This document shows positions 13,169-15,776 of a stretch of 15,776 nucleotides of DNA, one piece after another (the stretch's first letter is position 1; each line of letters starts with the position of its first letter). This DNA comes from CAZRDB01 sp964598695 (GTDB lineage Bacteria; Armatimonadota; Zipacnadia; UBA1398). Made by a program: the position numbers and the translations under genes. Under the pieces are notes generated by a model that saw only the letters and a program-made list of their open reading frames with translations, did no database searches and had not been told where the DNA came from. The stretch covers positions 1-15,776 of the forward strand of contig CAZRDB010000121.1 of the NCBI GenBank assembly GCA_964598695.1, written 5' to 3'.

Positions 13169-15776
13169 CTACCCGGGTGCGAGGACCTCCGAGAGCGCGG
13201 AGACCAGGTCGTCGTACCGGAACGGTTTGCTGAGGCAGCGCGCGGCGCCGAGGGCGAGCAGTTCCTCGTTCAGCGTCTGCTCGAGGCGGCCGGTCATCAC
13301 GACCACGGGCAGAGGGTGCGGGAGTTGTCGCGCGGCGCCGAGGATCTCGCGAGCGCCGCCGCCGGGCATCATCAGATCGGTCAGCACGAGGTCGAAGGGC
13401 TCCGCGCGCAGGGCGGCGATGGCGCTCTCGGTGTCGGCTACGGTCCGGGACTCGAACCCGGCGGTCCGTAGCTGCAGCTCGATCAGGGACGCGATCGTCT
13501 CCTCGTCGTCGGCGACGAGCACGCTGCGGCCGCCGCCGGGCGAGCCGGGCTTGGTGTCGACGACGGTCGGCTCGTCGGCCGGCTCCGTGGCGCAGCCGTC
13601 GGCGAGGGGGAACTCGATGGCGACCGTCGTGCCCCGGCCGGTCTGGCTGGCGATCTCGATCGTGCCGCCGTGGGCGGTGACGATCCCGTGGGAGACCGAG
13701 AGGCCGAGGCCGGCGCCGGGGACCTCGCTCTCGCCGAGACGGCCCTTGGTGGTGAAGAATGGCTCGAAGGCGCGGGAGACCACCTCCGGGGCCATGCCGA
13801 CGCCCGTGTCGGCCAGTTCGACGCGCATGCGACCGCCCGTCGAGGAGCGGCGCGTCGAGACGGAGAGAGTGCCGCCCTCGGGCATGGCGTGCACGGCGTT
13901 GATGACGAGGTTGAGGAAGACCTGCTGGAGCTGGCTGGGGTCGGCGAGCACCTCTCGCGGAGTGTCGGAGTACTCCCGCCGCAGGGAGACCCCGGCCCCG
14001 CCGATCTGGTGACTCGCGAGTTCCAGCGCCTGGTCGAGGATCGCCTCCACGCGCACGGGCTCGCGGCGGGGCGCCGTGGGCATCGCGAAGGCCATGAGAT
14101 TGCGGCAGAGATCGCCGCCGCGGCGCGTCGATCTGCTCACGATCGCGGCGAGGCGGGCGTAGTCGGCCCGGTCGCCGCTCATGGCCGCGACCTCGGCCGC
14201 GAGCGACATCGCCATGAGGATGTTGTTGAAGTCGTGGGCAACCCCGGCCGAGAGCTGGCCGAGGGAGGCGAGGCGCTGGGCGTCCTCGGCCCGGCGCTGC
14301 TCGGTGAGATCCTCGAAGACGACGAGCCTCAGGTCGCCGACCGAGCCCATCCCGACGCGCATGGACAGGCGCCGACCGTCACGACCGGCGATCACCACGT
14401 CGATGGGTCGCGGGCCATCGGGGCCGTTCGCCGCCTCCTCGACGCCTCGGCTCCACTCGTCGATCACCTCGGCGCGGTAGGCAGGGTCGGGGTAGGCGAG
14501 GGGCCACCAGCTCTCGAGATCGTGGAAGTCGGCGGGCCCGTAGCCCGTCACGGCCCGGAACCGCTCGTTCATCAGGACCACCCGCATGTCGGCGTCCACG
14601 AGCAGCATGGGCACGTGGGAGGTGCGGACGACACTCGTCAGGTCCTGCTCGTTGCGTCGGAGTCGGGCCTCGGCTTCCTTGGTATCCGTGATGTCGTCGA
14701 AGAGGATCGCGACGTGTCCGGGTTGGGGCGCGTAGGCGAGGACACGGAACCAGCGCCCCTGCGGTGCCTGGAGCTGCTCCCAGTGGCGCGTCTCCCCGGT
14801 GCTCACCACGGCGCGGAGGGCCGCCTCGAAGCCGGGACCCATGGTTGCGAAGAAGCCCTCCCCGCTCCTTCCCGCGACCGCCTCGCGGGCCAGGCCCGTG
14901 ATCGCGGTGAACGCCGGGTTGACCGTCTCGCAGACGAGGTCGCTCACGCCGCCGTCGTCGGCGAACCGGGCACGGTAGTAGGCAAACGCGGCCTGGATCG
15001 TCTCGAACAGCAGCCGGTAGCGTTCCTCGCTCCGCCGCAGCTCCGACTCGGCCGTCTTCTGTTCGGTGATGTCGGTGAAGGTCGCGACGGCCCCGCGAAG
15101 CTCACCCGTGGCCGCGTCCGTGAGCGGCTCGGAGTTGGTGAGCAGCCACCGCACCACTCCGGCGTGGGCATCCGCGAGCCCCATGACCACCATGCGCCGC
15201 GGCTCTCCGGTCCGCAGGGTGTGGCGGAGCGGGCTCGTGCCGGAGGCGAATCGCGTCCCGTCCTCGTGGACGGCGTACCACTCCGGGTAGGTCGGGACGC
15301 CGGAGAACAACTGCTCGCGCGTGTGTCCCAGCAGCTCGCAGGCCCGCTCGTTGGCCTCGACGATCCGTCCGGCGCGATCGTGGATCGTGACCCCGCCCAC
15401 GACCGAGCTGACCAGGCTGCGGTGCAGCTCCAGGCTGTCGCGGAGACCGGCCATCGTGTGGCAACGCTCGATCGCGAGGGCGAGCAGGCGCGCGAGGAGA
15501 CCGATCGCCTCGACATGGGCCTCGCTGTAGCCGTCGGGCGCGTTGGCCAGTGCGACCTCGCCCAGCAACTGGTCACCCAGGAGCGCCGGAGCGGCGAGGA
15601 ATGTGCGGATCGGCAGGTGGCCGACAGGCACCCCGATCGATGCGGAGTGGGCCGCGGGGTCGTTGGTGACGAAGGGCCGACGCGTGTTGAGGGCGTGTCC
15701 CCACAGCCCGGGGAAGCTCCCGTCGACGCGCGGGGCGAATGCGACGCGCTCGCCCTCCGTGGCCGGCAGCATGTCG
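13169..15776 (-). CDS. GAF-PAS-PAS-PAS hybrid sensor histidine kinase with C-terminal receiver, N-terminus missing
   Basis: At least 867 residues; the frame is open to the right edge, so the true start is outside. Order (numbered from the Met at 15772): end of a GAF domain (1-105), three PAS-type domains (about 115-240, 250-367, 375-492), HisKA with the phosphorylatable His513 in GVAHDFNNIL, HATPase (about 608-724) with N-box around Asn621/Asn625, G1 DTGVGM (655-660), F-box FEPFFTTK (669-676) and G2 GAGLGL (686-691), then a receiver domain (748-867) with Asp755/Asp756, phospho-acceptor Asp799, Thr827 and Lys849. All catalytic residues are present. No membrane helix is visible, so it may be a cytosolic sensor unless one lies upstream. 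No DNA-binding partner is adjacent. The rhamnosidase gene follows 51 bases downstream and may be co-transcribed (inference). The stop is TAG. Confidence 0.93.
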   Translation of the reverse strand, partial: DMLPATEGERVAFAPRVDGSFPGLWGHALNTRRPFVTNDPAAHSASIGVPVGHLPIRTFLAAPALLGDQLLGEVALANAPDGYSEAHVEAIGLLARLLALAIERCHTMAGLRDSLELHRSLVSSVVGGVTIHDRAGRIVEANERACELLGHTREQLFSGVPTYPEWYAVHEDGTRFASGTSPLRHTLRTGEPRRMVVMGLADAHAGVVRWLLTNSEPLTDAATGELRGAVATFTDITEQKTAESELRRSEERYRLLFETIQAAFAYYRARFADDGGVSDLVCETVNPAFTAITGLAREAVAGRSGEGFFATMGPGFEAALRAVVSTGETRHWEQLQAPQGRWFRVLAYAPQPGHVAILFDDITDTKEAEARLRRNEQDLTSVVRTSHVPMLLVDADMRVVLMNERFRAVTGYGPADFHDLESWWPLAYPDPAYRAEVIDEWSRGVEEAANGPDGPRPIDVVIAGRDGRRLSMRVGMGSVGDLRLVVFEDLTEQRRAEDAQRLASLGQLSAGVAHDFNNILMAMSLAAEVAAMSGDRADYARLAAIVSRSTRRGGDLCRNLMAFAMPTAPRREPVRVEAILDQALELASHQIGGAGVSLRREYSDTPREVLADPSQLQQVFLNLVINAVHAMPEGGTLSVSTRRSSTGGRMRVELADTGVGMAPEVVSRAFEPFFTTKGRLGESEVPGAGLGLSVSHGIVTAHGGTIEIASQTGRGTTVAIEFPLADGCATEPADEPTVVDTKPGSPGGGRSVLVADDEETIASLIELQLRTAGFESRTVADTESAIAALRAEPFDLVLTDLMMPGGGAREILGAARQLPHPLPVVVMTGRLEQTLNEELLALGAARCLSKPFRYDDLVSALSEVLAPG

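Noticed and set aside
13447..13463. Perfect tRNA T-arm-like sequence on the minus strand: 5-base stem CCGGG/CCCGG around TTCGAGT
   Set aside because: It lies in the receiver domain of the kinase and encodes the usual AGFES segment. No matching D-arm, anticodon arm or acceptor stem was found around it, so it is coincidence.
1..15776. Search for CRISPR arrays, transposases, toxin-antitoxin pairs, phage-defence genes and rRNA/tRNA genes
   Set aside because: No repeated spacer pattern, transposase, terminal inverted repeat, defence domain or structural RNA was recognised on either strand.

Overview
The window is a strongly GC-rich stretch of bacterial chromosome. It contains a 10-base run of N at 5429-5438, so it is an assembled scaffold, probably an environmental or metagenomic genome. 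A lipobox protein, discoidin modules on a secreted GH78 enzyme and heavy two-component / c-di-GMP signalling suggest a didermic, polysaccharide-using bacterium. The discoidin style recalls Planctomycetota, Armatimonadota or similar lineages, but the phylum cannot be fixed from this sequence. Ten protein genes are supported, two of them running off the window edges. No rRNA, tRNA, CRISPR array, insertion sequence or phage gene was seen. No gene-free stretch exceeds 300 bases; the longest is the 246-base divergent spacer at 6113-6358.

Layout. 2-2096 (+): the 3' part of an MsbA-type ABC exporter, then a small winged-helix protein with a TTG start and a candidate promoter/operator. 2112-6112 (-): three genes in one direction, transcribed in the order CHASE4-HAMP-PAS-GGDEF diguanylate cyclase (broken by the N gap), MntP-type manganese exporter, TPR lipoprotein. 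6359-8353 (+): GH42 beta-galactosidase. 8370-9377 (-): SpoIIM/DUF95 family membrane protein. 9454-9687 (+): a 77-residue protein of unknown function. 9863-15776 (-): a PAS-rich hybrid histidine kinase (N-terminus beyond the right edge) followed 51 bases later by a large secreted alpha-L-rhamnosidase of family GH78.

How the genes may work together. The exported rhamnosidase and the cytoplasmic beta-galactosidase fit breakdown of rhamnose- and galactose-bearing plant or algal glycans. However, no sugar transporter, LacI/AraC regulator or rhamnose catabolic gene lies in the window. The kinase directly upstream of the rhamnosidase is a possible local regulator (inference only). The cyclase keeps the GGEEF active site and an RxxD inhibitory site, so it should make c-di-GMP in response to a periplasmic signal.

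Nothing here is a convincing undescribed system. The points most worth a second look are TAG as stop in seven of ten genes, GC-rich hairpins without U-tracts at all three convergent junctions (two touching the minus-strand stop codon), the discoidin insertion in the rhamnosidase, a dyad overlapping the winged-helix gene's putative promoter, a hairpin just before the cyclase ribosome binding site, and the unknown 77-residue protein.
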